A stretch of 20,100 nt of DNA from JBEEPE01 sp041191265. GTDB taxonomy: Bacteria > Verrucomicrobiota > Verrucomicrobiia > Chthoniobacterales > Chthoniobacteraceae. Positions 1-7,069 of the stretch are shown in pieces. The DNA lies in assembly GCA_041191265.1 (NCBI GenBank), contig JBEEPE010000357.1, forward strand, positions 1 to 20,100, written 5' to 3'. Below the pieces are notes generated by a model. The model saw only the letters and a list, made by a program, of their open reading frames with translations, had not been told where the DNA came from and did no database searches. The position numbers and the translations under genes are program-made. Numbering within the stretch: position 1 is the first letter of the stretch; every line of letters begins with the position of its first letter.

Positions 1-567
1 GCGAATCGGGTACTGACAGAAAAACTGTCCCTTCCGATAAACCAAAACCCGTTTCGCCTTGCGATCCACCTTTGCACTGAACCCGCCTTGCGGCACCACC
101 AAGCGCTGCCCCTTCTGCAACACCAAGGTGTTCAATCGATTCGCCTCATGAATCAGTTCCACCGTCGAATCGTTCCGCGTTGCCACCCGCTTCAACACGT
201 CACCCGCCTGCACCACGTACACCACCTTCTCCGGACCCGTCTGCCCCGACAACCAATGCCGCACATTCAAGCGTCCCAAACGCGACCGAGCCTCATCCAC
301 CTTGCCCGACTCCGGATACAAAACCAAAAACTCCGCATACGCCTTTCGCGCAGCCGTAGAGCCGGAAACCCGTTCAATTTCCTCGCACCGCACAAAGTGC
401 GGAAGCCCCTCGTCCGGAGGCGCCTCCAACGGCGGAGGTCCCTTCGCAATATCCTCCTTCAATCGAATCTCGGGCAGAATATAGAGCCGATACGTCGCAT
501 ACCCCCCGCCCCCAATCACCGCGCCCGCCAAACCAATCACCACCAGCGATCTGACGAACAAACCCAT
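1..567 (-). CDS. LysM-domain envelope protein, probable L,D-transpeptidase (partial, runs off left edge)
   Basis: An open frame of 189 codons without a stop runs from ATG at 567 to the window edge, so the C-terminus is missing. Residues 5-22 form a hydrophobic Gly/Ala-rich segment (signal anchor). Residues 73-100 look like one TPR-like helical hairpin. Residues 116-160 match a LysM domain (YVVQAGDVLKRVA ... NRLNTLVLQKGQRLVVP), which binds peptidoglycan. After residue 162 the text (AKVDRKAKRVLVYRKG, then QYPI) resembles the first strands of a YkuD L,D-transpeptidase domain; the catalytic His/Cys part lies outside. The start follows the upstream gene's stop by 24 bases and has a GGAG about 5 bases before it, so it is probably co-transcribed with the genes up to 3070. 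The LysM call is firm; the transpeptidase call is inference from a partial domain. Confidence 0.8.
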   Translation of the reverse strand, partial: MGLFVRSLVVIGLAGAVIGGGGYATYRLYILPEIRLKEDIAKGPPPLEAPPDEGLPHFVRCEEIERVSGSTAARKAYAEFLVLYPESGKVDEARSRLGRLNVRHWLSGQTGPEKVVYVVQAGDVLKRVATRNDSTVELIHEANRLNTLVLQKGQRLVVPQGGFSAKVDRKAKRVLVYRKGQFFCQYPIR

Positions 568-591
568 AACTCCGCCTCGAGCCGGTCGCCG

Positions 592-1113
592 TTAAAACAA
601 TCCCTTCCGCCGAAAATCGCCGAGATTGTCGCCCGCAGACTCCTGAATCAAATCCGCCGTAAACTTCAAAAGGCTCACCTCCCACCCCTCATCAATCCCC
701 TGGATAATCGCGCTCAACGGATCTTCCGAATGATCGACAATCCCATTTAATCGATCAATCACCTCCTCAATGGAGTTGTGCACTACCTCCTCTTGCACGT
801 CCGTTTTCCGAAACTGGAAGCCGTACTTCAAAATCGCCAGATGCCGCGCGTTCTCCCCCAACCAATCCATAAACGCCCCCGCCTTCTCGCCGAACCCCTC
901 CAACGCCATGTGCCGAATCATTCCCGGCGTGATGATTTGCGGCCGCTCCGCATGCAGCCAACCGTCGCGAACCCGCACCTGATCCACCGAATCCATCAGC
1001 TCCGAAACGAGATAAAAACGGAACCGCGTGCTCCCAAACGTCTCAATCCGACGCTCCGGCGCGCGAATCACCGTCGTGTTCTCCATCACGTACTGAAAGG
1101 AATCAAAATCCAT
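592..1113 (-). CDS. Conserved hypothetical protein linked to larA-like gene
   Basis: A 173-residue protein with no signal peptide or membrane segment, so probably cytoplasmic. I do not recognise a named family. It is acidic and mostly helical-looking, with an early segment rich in beta-type residues (around residues 24-60) and two helical stretches (66-96 and 106-160). A run at 105-131 is rich in Glu/Val/Ile and ends VDHSED. There is no Cys, and no obvious catalytic motif. The ATG at 1113 is preferred, with a GGGGG run a few bases upstream; a GTG at 1134 in the same frame would add seven residues and overlap the larA stop. It sits 17 bases after the LarA-family gene and 24 before the LysM gene, so translation is probably coupled. 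Codon use (GTG, TTG, GCG, ATT) matches the other minus-strand genes, which supports it being real. Confidence 0.8.
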   Translation of the reverse strand: MDFDSFQYVMENTTVIRAPERRIETFGSTRFRFYLVSELMDSVDQVRVRDGWLHAERPQIITPGMIRHMALEGFGEKAGAFMDWLGENARHLAILKYGFQFRKTDVQEEVVHNSIEEVIDRLNGIVDHSEDPLSAIIQGIDEGWEVSLLKFTADLIQESAGDNLGDFRRKGLF

Positions 1114-1130
1114 AAGGCCCCCAAAAAACC

Positions 1131-2423
1131 TCACATCTCACGCGCCCAATGGGGCCTGCTCTTCAAGTGGTACAACATCTCGCCCGCCTTCGGCACATGC
1201 AGAATCCCTTCATCCTCGCGACCCGCAAAATCCTCCACGCGAATCGTCGCAGGATCCCGGTAACCCAACTTAATCTCGCGACACACCGACTCCGGAATCC
1301 CCGTCGCCAGAGTGACTTGAACACGACACCGCTCAACACCGTCCTCGTAAGTTCCAATCCCGCGTACGTGAGTCGAATGCGCAATCACTCCCCACGGATA
1401 GTCCTTAAACCGATCCCATTGTTTCAAGAAGTAGTCACGACAGTGATAGCCCACCTCGCGGATGATTCGTCCGTGCGTCAGCGAAATTTCGTGAATGTGC
1501 GGCGCATAAATAATCAGCTCCCCTCCGTCGGCCACCACCGGCTCCAACTTGTACATGCACTTCCCGCCCACCCACAACTCGTCGTACATCGCCGGCGCAC
1601 ACGACAGCACCGTGTGAAACGCACGATCCTTGTACTCAATGTGCAGCTGCCGCGACAACTCGCTCGCTGCATCCCACGCACCCTCCGGCGTTCCAATGAA
1701 CAAACCCGCCAAATCGTGCTTCTCTACCACCATCGCGATACACCGCTTCGGCAAAGGCACCATCGCCCCCGCACGATCAACCACTTTGCGAACCGGCGTC
1801 CACTTGTTCCCAATAATCAACGGGTTCGTCACCACCGCACCCAGCCAGTGGAAGAAGTTCAAAATCTCCGGACCTCCAATCCCAGGAAACAGGTACTTGT
1901 TCCCCCCAGAAAAACCCACCACCTCGTGCGGGAACACCGGCCCGCAAATCACCAACTCATCGTAATCAAACACCGTCGAGCTGATCTCCACCGGTACCTC
2001 CATCGCAAACAACCCGTCACTCAACGCGCGAATCTCGTCCGACGAAATCGTGCCGAGCCGACGCAACTTTGCCGGATTGTCCCACTCGTGATTGATGAAC
2101 GCCACGTCTCGATACGTCGACCGACGCTGCTCCATCGAAATCTCCAAGCGCTCACAAATCGCCTCCTCCGACATCGGTTGGTGCGTCCCCAACGCGATGA
2201 TCACGTCCAACTTCGCCACCTCCCCCCCAATCGCCCCATGCAAATGCTGGAACATCTGACCAACCGGACACGTACGCGTCGAATCAGGAATGATCAACAG
2301 CACCCGCTTTCCTCGATAGTCCGCTCCGCGAAAGGCCTCCCCAATCAGGGAAGCCGCATCGGAAGCATTCACCGACTGGCCGCGCGGCGCAATCGTTTGC
2401 AGGGGAACAGGAAGGGAAGTCAC
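1131..2423 (-). CDS. larA: LarA-family nickel-pincer racemase/epimerase-like protein
   Basis: 430 residues, the usual LarA length. Characterised LarA is lactate racemase, using a covalently tethered nickel-pincer nucleotide; homologues act on other 2-hydroxyacids, so the substrate is open. The cofactor and catalytic residues are visible with correct spacing: D47 and R50 in PDSTR, H81 in ALGTHQ, H166 and K176 in PHEVVGFSGGNK (10 apart, as in H174/K184 of the Lactiplantibacillus enzyme), and H192 sixteen residues later (as H200). The start is GTG at 2423, with TGAGG about 12 bases upstream overlapping the peroxiredoxin stop; no in-frame ATG occurs before residue 57. It lies 14 bases after the peroxiredoxin gene and is followed at 17 bases by a hypothetical. 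The cofactor genes larB, larC and larE are not in the window and must be elsewhere if the enzyme is active. No nickel transporter is adjacent. Confidence 0.88.
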   Translation of the reverse strand: MTSLPVPLQTIAPRGQSVNASDAASLIGEAFRGADYRGKRVLLIIPDSTRTCPVGQMFQHLHGAIGGEVAKLDVIIALGTHQPMSEEAICERLEISMEQRRSTYRDVAFINHEWDNPAKLRRLGTISSDEIRALSDGLFAMEVPVEISSTVFDYDELVICGPVFPHEVVGFSGGNKYLFPGIGGPEILNFFHWLGAVVTNPLIIGNKWTPVRKVVDRAGAMVPLPKRCIAMVVEKHDLAGLFIGTPEGAWDAASELSRQLHIEYKDRAFHTVLSCAPAMYDELWVGGKCMYKLEPVVADGGELIIYAPHIHEISLTHGRIIREVGYHCRDYFLKQWDRFKDYPWGVIAHSTHVRGIGTYEDGVERCRVQVTLATGIPESVCREIKLGYRDPATIRVEDFAGREDEGILHVPKAGEMLYHLKSRPHWAREM

Positions 2424-2437
2424 AGGACAAAAAAGCC

Positions 2438-3070
2438 TCAGTGTTTCGCGAGATAATCCGCCACCCCGGCAAAGGTCGCCTTCATCCCAGCCTTACCCGA
2501 ACTCCAGTTTGCAGGACACACCTCACCGTTCTTCTCAAAGAACTGCAACGCATCCACCACGCGCAACGCCTCATTCACATCACGACCCAACGGCAAATCA
2601 TTCACCAACTGGTGGCGCACAAGGCCCTCCTTATCGATCAAAAATAAACCGCGATACGCAATCATCTCACTCGTCGCCACCAAGTTGCCGTCCTCATCAA
2701 CGTCGTACTCTCCGTTCAATACCCCGTACGCCTGAGAGATCATTTTGTTCGTGTCCGCCACCAACGGATACGTCACCCCCTGAATCCCGCCCTTCGCCTT
2801 CGGCACCTGCAGCCAACCCCAATGCACCTGCTCCGAGTCCGTCGAAACTCCAACCACCGCAACATTCCGCTTCTCAAACTCGGACAGGGCATCCTGAAAG
2901 GCATGAAGCTCAGACGGACACACAAACGTGAAATCCTTCGGGTAGAAAAAAAGGACGACGTACTTTTTTCCAAGGTACTGGTCCAAAGAAAAATCACTCA
3001 CCAACTCGCCTCCGTTGACGACGGCGGCAGCAGTGAAATCAGGGGCGGGTTTTCCAACGAGCGTTGACAT
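2438..3070 (-). CDS. Typical 2-Cys peroxiredoxin (AhpC/Prx1 type)
   Basis: 210 residues. It reduces hydrogen peroxide and organic peroxides in the cytoplasm. The peroxidatic site is C51 in FYPKDFTFVCPSE; the resolving Cys is C185 in GEVCPANW, which marks the Prx1/AhpC subfamily. Other family signatures are GVSTDSE and YRGLFLIDKEG. The C-terminal tail (to ADYLAKH) resembles AhpC-type enzymes. The start is ATG at 3070. The leader just upstream (3071-3095, read on the minus strand) has no Shine-Dalgarno match and instead repeats the unit CCAAAC/AAACC, which may be an unstructured translation enhancer. It is the first gene of the tightly packed run toward 1, separated by 78 bases from the SDR gene. 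No ahpF or thioredoxin reductase adjoins it. The linkage to larA could reflect protection of an oxygen-sensitive cofactor, but that is inference. Confidence 0.95.
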   Translation of the reverse strand: MSTLVGKPAPDFTAAAVVNGGELVSDFSLDQYLGKKYVVLFFYPKDFTFVCPSELHAFQDALSEFEKRNVAVVGVSTDSEQVHWGWLQVPKAKGGIQGVTYPLVADTNKMISQAYGVLNGEYDVDEDGNLVATSEMIAYRGLFLIDKEGLVRHQLVNDLPLGRDVNEALRVVDALQFFEKNGEVCPANWSSGKAGMKATFAGVADYLAKH

Positions 3071-3148
3071 AGATGTTTGGTTTCTTGGTTTGGTTTGATG
3101 TTCAGGAAAGTCGTTATCTCAGCACAAAATGAGGCCGCGTCATCCACG

Positions 3149-3958
3149 CTAAATCGTCTGACTCAGGAAACCCCCGTCCACACACAGGTCCGTTCCCGTC
3201 ACGAAACTCGAAGCCGCATGCGACGCGAGAAACACGCACGCCCCCACCAACTCGCGAGACTCACCGAACCGTTTCATCGGCGTATGCCCCCAAATCGATT
3301 GCGTCCGCGCTGTCGGCGTCCCGTCGTCATTAAATAAAAGTTTCCGATTCTGTTCCGCAGGAAAAAAGCCCGGCGTAATCGAGTTCACACGCACACCCGC
3401 CGTCGCCCACTCCCTCGCGAGAAACCGCGTCAAACTCATCACCGCCGCCTTCGCCGACGAATACGCCACCACCCGCGAAAGCGGGAGATGCGCCGACACA
3501 CTCGCAATATTGATAATGCTACCCCTCCCAGCACGCGCCATCCGCGGCCCAAAAACCTGCGACGGAACCAACGCTCCCCCAACCAAGTTGAGGTCAAACG
3601 CGGAAACCCAGTCCTCCGTCGTGATACTTTCCACCGGACGCTCAGCCGTAACCGTCACCTTCGGATCATTCCCCCCAGCCGCGTTCACCAACACCGTCGC
3701 CTCGCCCAACTCGCGAGCAACCGCTTCCGCCGCTGACTCCACGTCCAAACGCTTCGAAGCATCCGCAGCCACAAAAAAAGCTCGGCCGCCCGCCGCACGA
3801 ATCGATTCCACCCGCGCCAAACCTCGCTCCGCATTCCGACCGACCACCGCCACCGCAGCACCAGCCGCAGCCAACCCCTCGGCCAAAGCCCCCCCAAGAA
3901 CCCCCGTCGCACCAATCACAACCGCGACATCCCCCTTTAAATCGAACAGATTGCTCAT
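3149..3958 (-). CDS. SDR-family oxidoreductase, D-mannonate oxidoreductase (YjmF)-like
   Basis: 269 residues from the ATG at 3958. The frame stays open to 4060, but the added 34 residues look unrelated to SDRs and the MSNLFDLKGD start fits the family. It is a classical Rossmann short-chain dehydrogenase: GATGVLGG at 16-23 binds NAD(P), N92 lies in NAAGG, catalytic S153 in IASVSA, and Y166/K170 in YSSAK. The stretch PGFFPAEQNRKLL and the pair HTPMKRFGE ... SSFVTGTDLCVDGGF resemble SDR-type D-mannonate oxidoreductases (fructuronate reductases, YjmF/UxuB-like), pointing to hexuronate metabolism. That substrate assignment is from remembered family resemblance; other sugar or polyol substrates are possible. 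No uxuA, uxaC or kdgK lies nearby. It is transcribed divergently from the lipoprotein gene across 155 bases and may share a transcript with the peroxiredoxin gene 78 bases downstream. Confidence 0.85.
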   Translation of the reverse strand: MSNLFDLKGDVAVVIGATGVLGGALAEGLAAAGAAVAVVGRNAERGLARVESIRAAGGRAFFVAADASKRLDVESAAEAVARELGEATVLVNAAGGNDPKVTVTAERPVESITTEDWVSAFDLNLVGGALVPSQVFGPRMARAGRGSIINIASVSAHLPLSRVVAYSSAKAAVMSLTRFLAREWATAGVRVNSITPGFFPAEQNRKLLFNDDGTPTARTQSIWGHTPMKRFGESRELVGACVFLASHAASSFVTGTDLCVDGGFLSQTI

Positions 3959-4113
3959 CGAAGAAGTCTCTTTCCCGCACCCTCCCGTTGCAAGCGCTCG
4001 AAAACACCACAAAGCCCGCCCCTCCCCAGATTGCAAACCCGTCATCGCGTTTTCAGTCATGCAGAAAACCCAGCCGATGATGTACTCATCCCCAACGAGG
4101 TCCTACCCCCCCT
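3959..4113. promoter_or_regulatory. Divergent intergenic region between SDR gene and lipoprotein gene
   Basis: 155 bases separate two divergent starts, so both promoters should lie here. On the minus strand two TTGCAA elements occur (around 3993 and 4032), each followed by a G-rich AGGG stretch; either could be a -35 element but no good -10 follows. On the plus strand a GAGG lies about 12 bases before the lipoprotein ATG, farther than ideal. I cannot assign either promoter with confidence. Confidence 0.3.
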
Positions 4114-4572
4114 ATGAAACTGAAGAGTCTCCAACTGACGGCAAATCTCGCACTACTTTCTCTCGTCGCAGGGTGCGCTGAAGTCGGCGTACCGCGTTAC
4201 ACGCCATCCGAGGTCGGCGTCACCCTCAACGCGGAACGCGTCAAAATCACAAGCGTTCGCAAGGTGCTCGTTCACGATGGAGAACCCGGCGCAGGAACAC
4301 TCGCAGGAGGTATCGCCGGAGGCGTCGCCGGCTCCATGATCGGCGGCGGTAAAGCGTCAGCACTCGGTGCCGTCGGCGGTGCACTCGGCGGGCTCTTTCT
4401 CGGCAACCAAGCCGACAAGCACATCGGAGCAACCAAGGCTCTCGAAATCTCCTTCGTCCGAACCAACGGACGTGAATCCGTTCTGGTCCAGCCAGATAAT
4501 GGTGAAGTCTTTCTCCCCGGCCAAGAAGCACGATTCCTATCCAGCCGCGGCTCCAACCGGATCACGCACTAA
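4114..4572 (+). CDS. Glycine-zipper outer-membrane lipoprotein (SlyB/17-kDa antigen-like)
   Basis: 152 residues. The N-terminus MKLKSLQLTANLALLSLVAGC is a lipoprotein signal: a short basic start, a hydrophobic core and the lipobox LVAGC, giving acylated Cys at residue 21. Residues 57-105 form a glycine zipper (GAGTLAGGIAGGVAGSMIGG, then GAVGGALGGLFLG), the repeat seen in SlyB, Pcp and the rickettsial 17-kDa antigen, which packs helices in or against the outer membrane. The C-terminal part (ALEISFVRTNGRESVLVQP...) looks like the small beta domain that follows in SlyB-like proteins. A structural or envelope-stress role is inferred. The gene stands alone on its strand, 131 bases before the sensor kinase. 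Confidence 0.85.
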   Translation: MKLKSLQLTANLALLSLVAGCAEVGVPRYTPSEVGVTLNAERVKITSVRKVLVHDGEPGAGTLAGGIAGGVAGSMIGGGKASALGAVGGALGGLFLGNQADKHIGATKALEISFVRTNGRESVLVQPDNGEVFLPGQEARFLSSRGSNRITH

Positions 4573-4622
4573 CCACAGGCGGCCTACCGCAAATCTCCGA
4601 GCACCTAAGAACAACATCCGAC

Positions 4623-4642
4623 TGTCGGTAAAACTACCGATA
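4623..4642. repeat. Short inverted repeat downstream of lipoprotein gene
   Basis: TCGGTA at 4625-4630 and TACCGA at 4635-4640 are exact inverted repeats around the loop AAAC. In RNA the stem extends to 8 pairs with one G-U pair (4623-4642). No T-run follows on the plus strand, so it is either a weak terminator for the lipoprotein transcript or a protein-binding dyad in front of the sensor kinase. Confidence 0.45.
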
Positions 4643-4654
4643 GCCCCCCGCGTA

Positions 4655-4685
4655 TTAACGCTCACCTCCGCGTTGACGCTCACCT
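4655..4685 (+). repeat. Tandem 13-bp direct repeats upstream of the sensor kinase
   Basis: TTAACGCTCACCT at 4655-4667 and TTGACGCTCACCT at 4673-4685 match at 12 of 13 positions and are spaced 18 bases start to start. They end 18 bases before the GTG start of the kinase gene, where an operator would lie. Binding by the adjacent NarL-type regulator (autoregulation) is a guess; NarL-type sites are more often inverted than direct. Confidence 0.5.
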
Positions 4686-4703
4686 ATCGTCCACCCGCAC
4701 TCC

Positions 4704-6398
4704 GTGAGATCCCGTCGACGCACCCCCTCATCCCTCGCCGTAACATTCGGTCTCCTGTTGCTGGTCTCCACTCACGATTCGCAAGCGGACGCCTCGGGTA
4801 TCTCTCGCGCCGCCTATGTCATCGAATCGGTCCATGCCGACGGAAACCTCGTCGCCCCGAAACCCAACTCGCACAACTACCGGATTGCTCACGGAATCAA
4901 GGACCTCGTGTTTGCACTCAAACCCTCGGTCGAAGGTGAACAACCACAGCGCTTTCGATTCCAGCTCGAAGGGTACGATGCCGGATGGAGGGAGCCGGGC
5001 GGGTCCATGCGTTTCACCGTTCGTTTCGACGAACAAAACGGCAACACCATTTTCGGAGAGGAGTTCCAATCAACCCGAGAATCTCCCAACTGGGACGGCA
5101 ACCCCGCAACCTCACAACCCATAGCCCGTTCTGAAACCATTCCAATCCCCTCGGGAGCCGCACGCATGCAGTTCTGGATGGGAAGCGCAGGACCCCACGC
5201 CACGATGGGAATCTACGCCGCAAGCGACCTTTCCGTGCAACTCCTCCCCACGGACCCGCAACTCGCCCCCACACAACATTCCATCATCCCACGCGAAGGG
5301 GCCCTCATGGACTCCCCCAAAGGCACACCTCTGGGATGGGCTCGCCACGGGTCCCGCCTTGGCATCGCAACAATCACCCCACGACAAGACCAAACCCCGC
5401 TCATCGTCATGCAGGACGACCGAGCCGACTCCTTTGGCGGATGGCTCACTACGTCCGCTTCGGTCGACGTATCCAAAGCAAAACAAGCCGTCCTCTCGTG
5501 GACAGAGCGATACTCCATCGGGTGGGGCGGACCCGCCAAGGCCGCATACAGCTACCTTCCCGCCGGCAACTACACGCTCCGCATCCAGACCGCCTCACTT
5601 AACGGGCTCCCCACCGGCGAATCCCATCTCGCACGCATCGAAATCATCCCGCCCTTCCACCAGTCCACTGTCTTTCGCGTCAGTCTCGCCGCCGCATCGC
5701 TCTTCGCATGCGCGACCATCATCCGCTCTGTGACCCGCACTCGGATGCAACGGAAACTCGACCGCCTCGAAAGAGCCCACGCCATCGACGTCGAACGCAG
5801 TCGCATCGCGCGCGACCTCCACGACAACCTTGGCGCAGATCTCACCCACCTCGGACTCCTCTGCGACCTCGCTTCCTCACCAACCGCAGACCCAGCGCGA
5901 GTTCGAGCGCACTTGAACGAACTCTTCGAACTCGCACGCCAACTCACTCGCCGCGTTGACGAGATGGTTTGGACCGTCAACCCAACACAAGACACGCTCA
6001 AAGGCCTCGCCGCCTTCATGACCCATCAGGCGCAGTCCTACCTCCGCGCCGCTAACATCGCCTGTCGACTCGAGTTGCCTGACCCCATCGCAGACATTTC
6101 CCTCTCGTCGACTCAACGCCATCACCTGTTCCTGACGGTCAAAGAGGCCCTCCACAACGTCGTAAAACACGCCCAAGCTTCGGAAGTTCGAATCCGTCTC
6201 CGCATCTCCTCGTGGCGCCTCGAGATTGAAGTCGAAGACAACGGACAGGGCATTGCCACAACCGCCGAAGGGCACGGCTCAGGAAATATGCGGTCGCGAA
6301 TGGAATCCATTGGAGGCCAACTTGTTCGTATGAGTGAACTCGGCCGAGGAACCATCGTGAGCATGGTCATCCCCCTCGACTCGCACCAACCCGAGTAA
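4704..6398 (+). CDS. Membrane sensor histidine kinase, Y_Y_Y ligand domain plus HisKA_3
   Basis: 564 residues. Residues 10-30 are a signal sequence, so the sensor part is periplasmic. Residues 60-315 contain beta-rich sensing modules: the FRFQLEGYDAGWREPG stretch (84-99) and the PAGNYTLRIQ stretch (286-295) are hallmarks of Y_Y_Y-type domains, but the usual beta-propeller repeats are absent. A membrane helix spans about 323-342. The HisKA_3 dimerisation domain has H373 in RIARDLHDNLGADL. The ATPase domain has an N-box at 480-490 (EALHNVVKHA), G1 DNGQGI (512-517) and G2 around GSGNMRSRMESIGG (525-538), all intact. The start is GTG at 4704; no ATG precedes the signal segment and no Shine-Dalgarno is seen. 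The response regulator begins 10 bases after the stop. The signal is unknown; in related systems Y_Y_Y kinases often sense carbohydrates. Confidence 0.92.
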   Translation: MRSRRRTPSSLAVTFGLLLLVSTHDSQADASGISRAAYVIESVHADGNLVAPKPNSHNYRIAHGIKDLVFALKPSVEGEQPQRFRFQLEGYDAGWREPGGSMRFTVRFDEQNGNTIFGEEFQSTRESPNWDGNPATSQPIARSETIPIPSGAARMQFWMGSAGPHATMGIYAASDLSVQLLPTDPQLAPTQHSIIPREGALMDSPKGTPLGWARHGSRLGIATITPRQDQTPLIVMQDDRADSFGGWLTTSASVDVSKAKQAVLSWTERYSIGWGGPAKAAYSYLPAGNYTLRIQTASLNGLPTGESHLARIEIIPPFHQSTVFRVSLAAASLFACATIIRSVTRTRMQRKLDRLERAHAIDVERSRIARDLHDNLGADLTHLGLLCDLASSPTADPARVRAHLNELFELARQLTRRVDEMVWTVNPTQDTLKGLAAFMTHQAQSYLRAANIACRLELPDPIADISLSSTQRHHLFLTVKEALHNVVKHAQASEVRIRLRISSWRLEIEVEDNGQGIATTAEGHGSGNMRSRMESIGGQLVRMSELGRGTIVSMVIPLDSHQPE

Positions 6399-6408
6399 AG
6401 CGCACCCA

Positions 6409-7047
6409 ATGCCCGTCACCGTTGCCATCGTTGAAGACGACTCTCGGATTCAAAAGAGTCTCCGCCTCATGCTGACAACCGATCCCGGCGTTCTTTGCGT
6501 CGGGGCTTTCGGAACGGCCGCATCCGCCATTGCCTCAATCCCGCCGCTAAATCCGGATGTCGTTTTTATGGATGTCCATTTGCCCGACCACAGCGGCATC
6601 GAGGTCGTCCGATTTCTCGCAGCAACCCCGCGCCCCCCGCAAATCGTCATGCTCACCAGCTACGACGACAGTGAAGCCATCTTCAACAGCCTCTCCGCAG
6701 GCGCCAGTGGTTACCTCCTCAAACCCATCCGCACCTCCGAACTCCTCGCTGCAGTGCGCGACGTTCATTCTGGCGGCGCACCAATGACCGGAGCCATCGC
6801 TCGCAAGGTCGTACAAGCATTCGCGCGGCCTGTCGTCCAACCGGCTACCGCCACCGAAGACCTGTCACCACGCGAACAAGAAATCCTCGCTCTTCTCTCG
6901 GAAGGGTTTCTTTACAAGGAGATTGCAGACCGCCTTAGCGTTGCATACGCCACCGTCCGAACCCACATCGAACGCATCTACCAAAAACTCCACGTCCGCT
7001 CCCGCGCCCAAGCCGTCGCCAGCCTCAAACGAACGGTTTCGCAATAA
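6409..7047 (+). CDS. NarL/FixJ-family response regulator
   Basis: 212 residues. The receiver domain (1-120) has the acidic pair E9/D10/D11, phospho-acceptor D55 in FMDVHLPD, T83 in MLTSYDD and K105 in LLKPI. The C-terminal LuxR-type helix-turn-helix (about 149-200: LSPREQEILALLSEG, then KEIADRLSVAYATVRTHIERIYQKL) binds DNA. It is the cognate partner of the kinase 10 bases upstream and is probably translated from the same message; there is no clear Shine-Dalgarno. Its targets are not evident, but the direct repeats at 4655-4685 are candidates. It converges with the metallophosphoesterase gene, whose stop lies 22 bases downstream. Confidence 0.95.
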   Translation: MPVTVAIVEDDSRIQKSLRLMLTTDPGVLCVGAFGTAASAIASIPPLNPDVVFMDVHLPDHSGIEVVRFLAATPRPPQIVMLTSYDDSEAIFNSLSAGASGYLLKPIRTSELLAAVRDVHSGGAPMTGAIARKVVQAFARPVVQPATATEDLSPREQEILALLSEGFLYKEIADRLSVAYATVRTHIERIYQKLHVRSRAQAVASLKRTVSQ

Positions 7048-7069
7048 AGGTCTCCGACCGCCCAGAGCC

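Noticed and set aside
88..1263. Plus-strand open frames at 88-750 and 778-1263
   Set aside because: Basic, low-complexity products lying antisense to the LysM and hypothetical genes; no ribosome site or conserved motif.
1149..2456. A 435-codon plus-strand open frame covering the whole LarA-family gene
   Set aside because: Its product is dominated by Arg, His, Pro and Gln with no domain, and the opposite strand encodes an intact enzyme. It arises from strand-biased codon use that avoids stops on the complement.
3959..4060. 34-residue N-terminal extension of the SDR protein
   Set aside because: The extension is unlike SDR N-termini and occupies the divergent promoter region; the ATG at 3958 fits the family length.
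3510..4181. Plus-strand 223-codon frame overlapping the SDR gene and the lipoprotein start
   Set aside because: Thr/Ala/Pro/Arg-rich shadow of the SDR gene. The lipoprotein frame in the overlapping part has a clear signal and lipobox.
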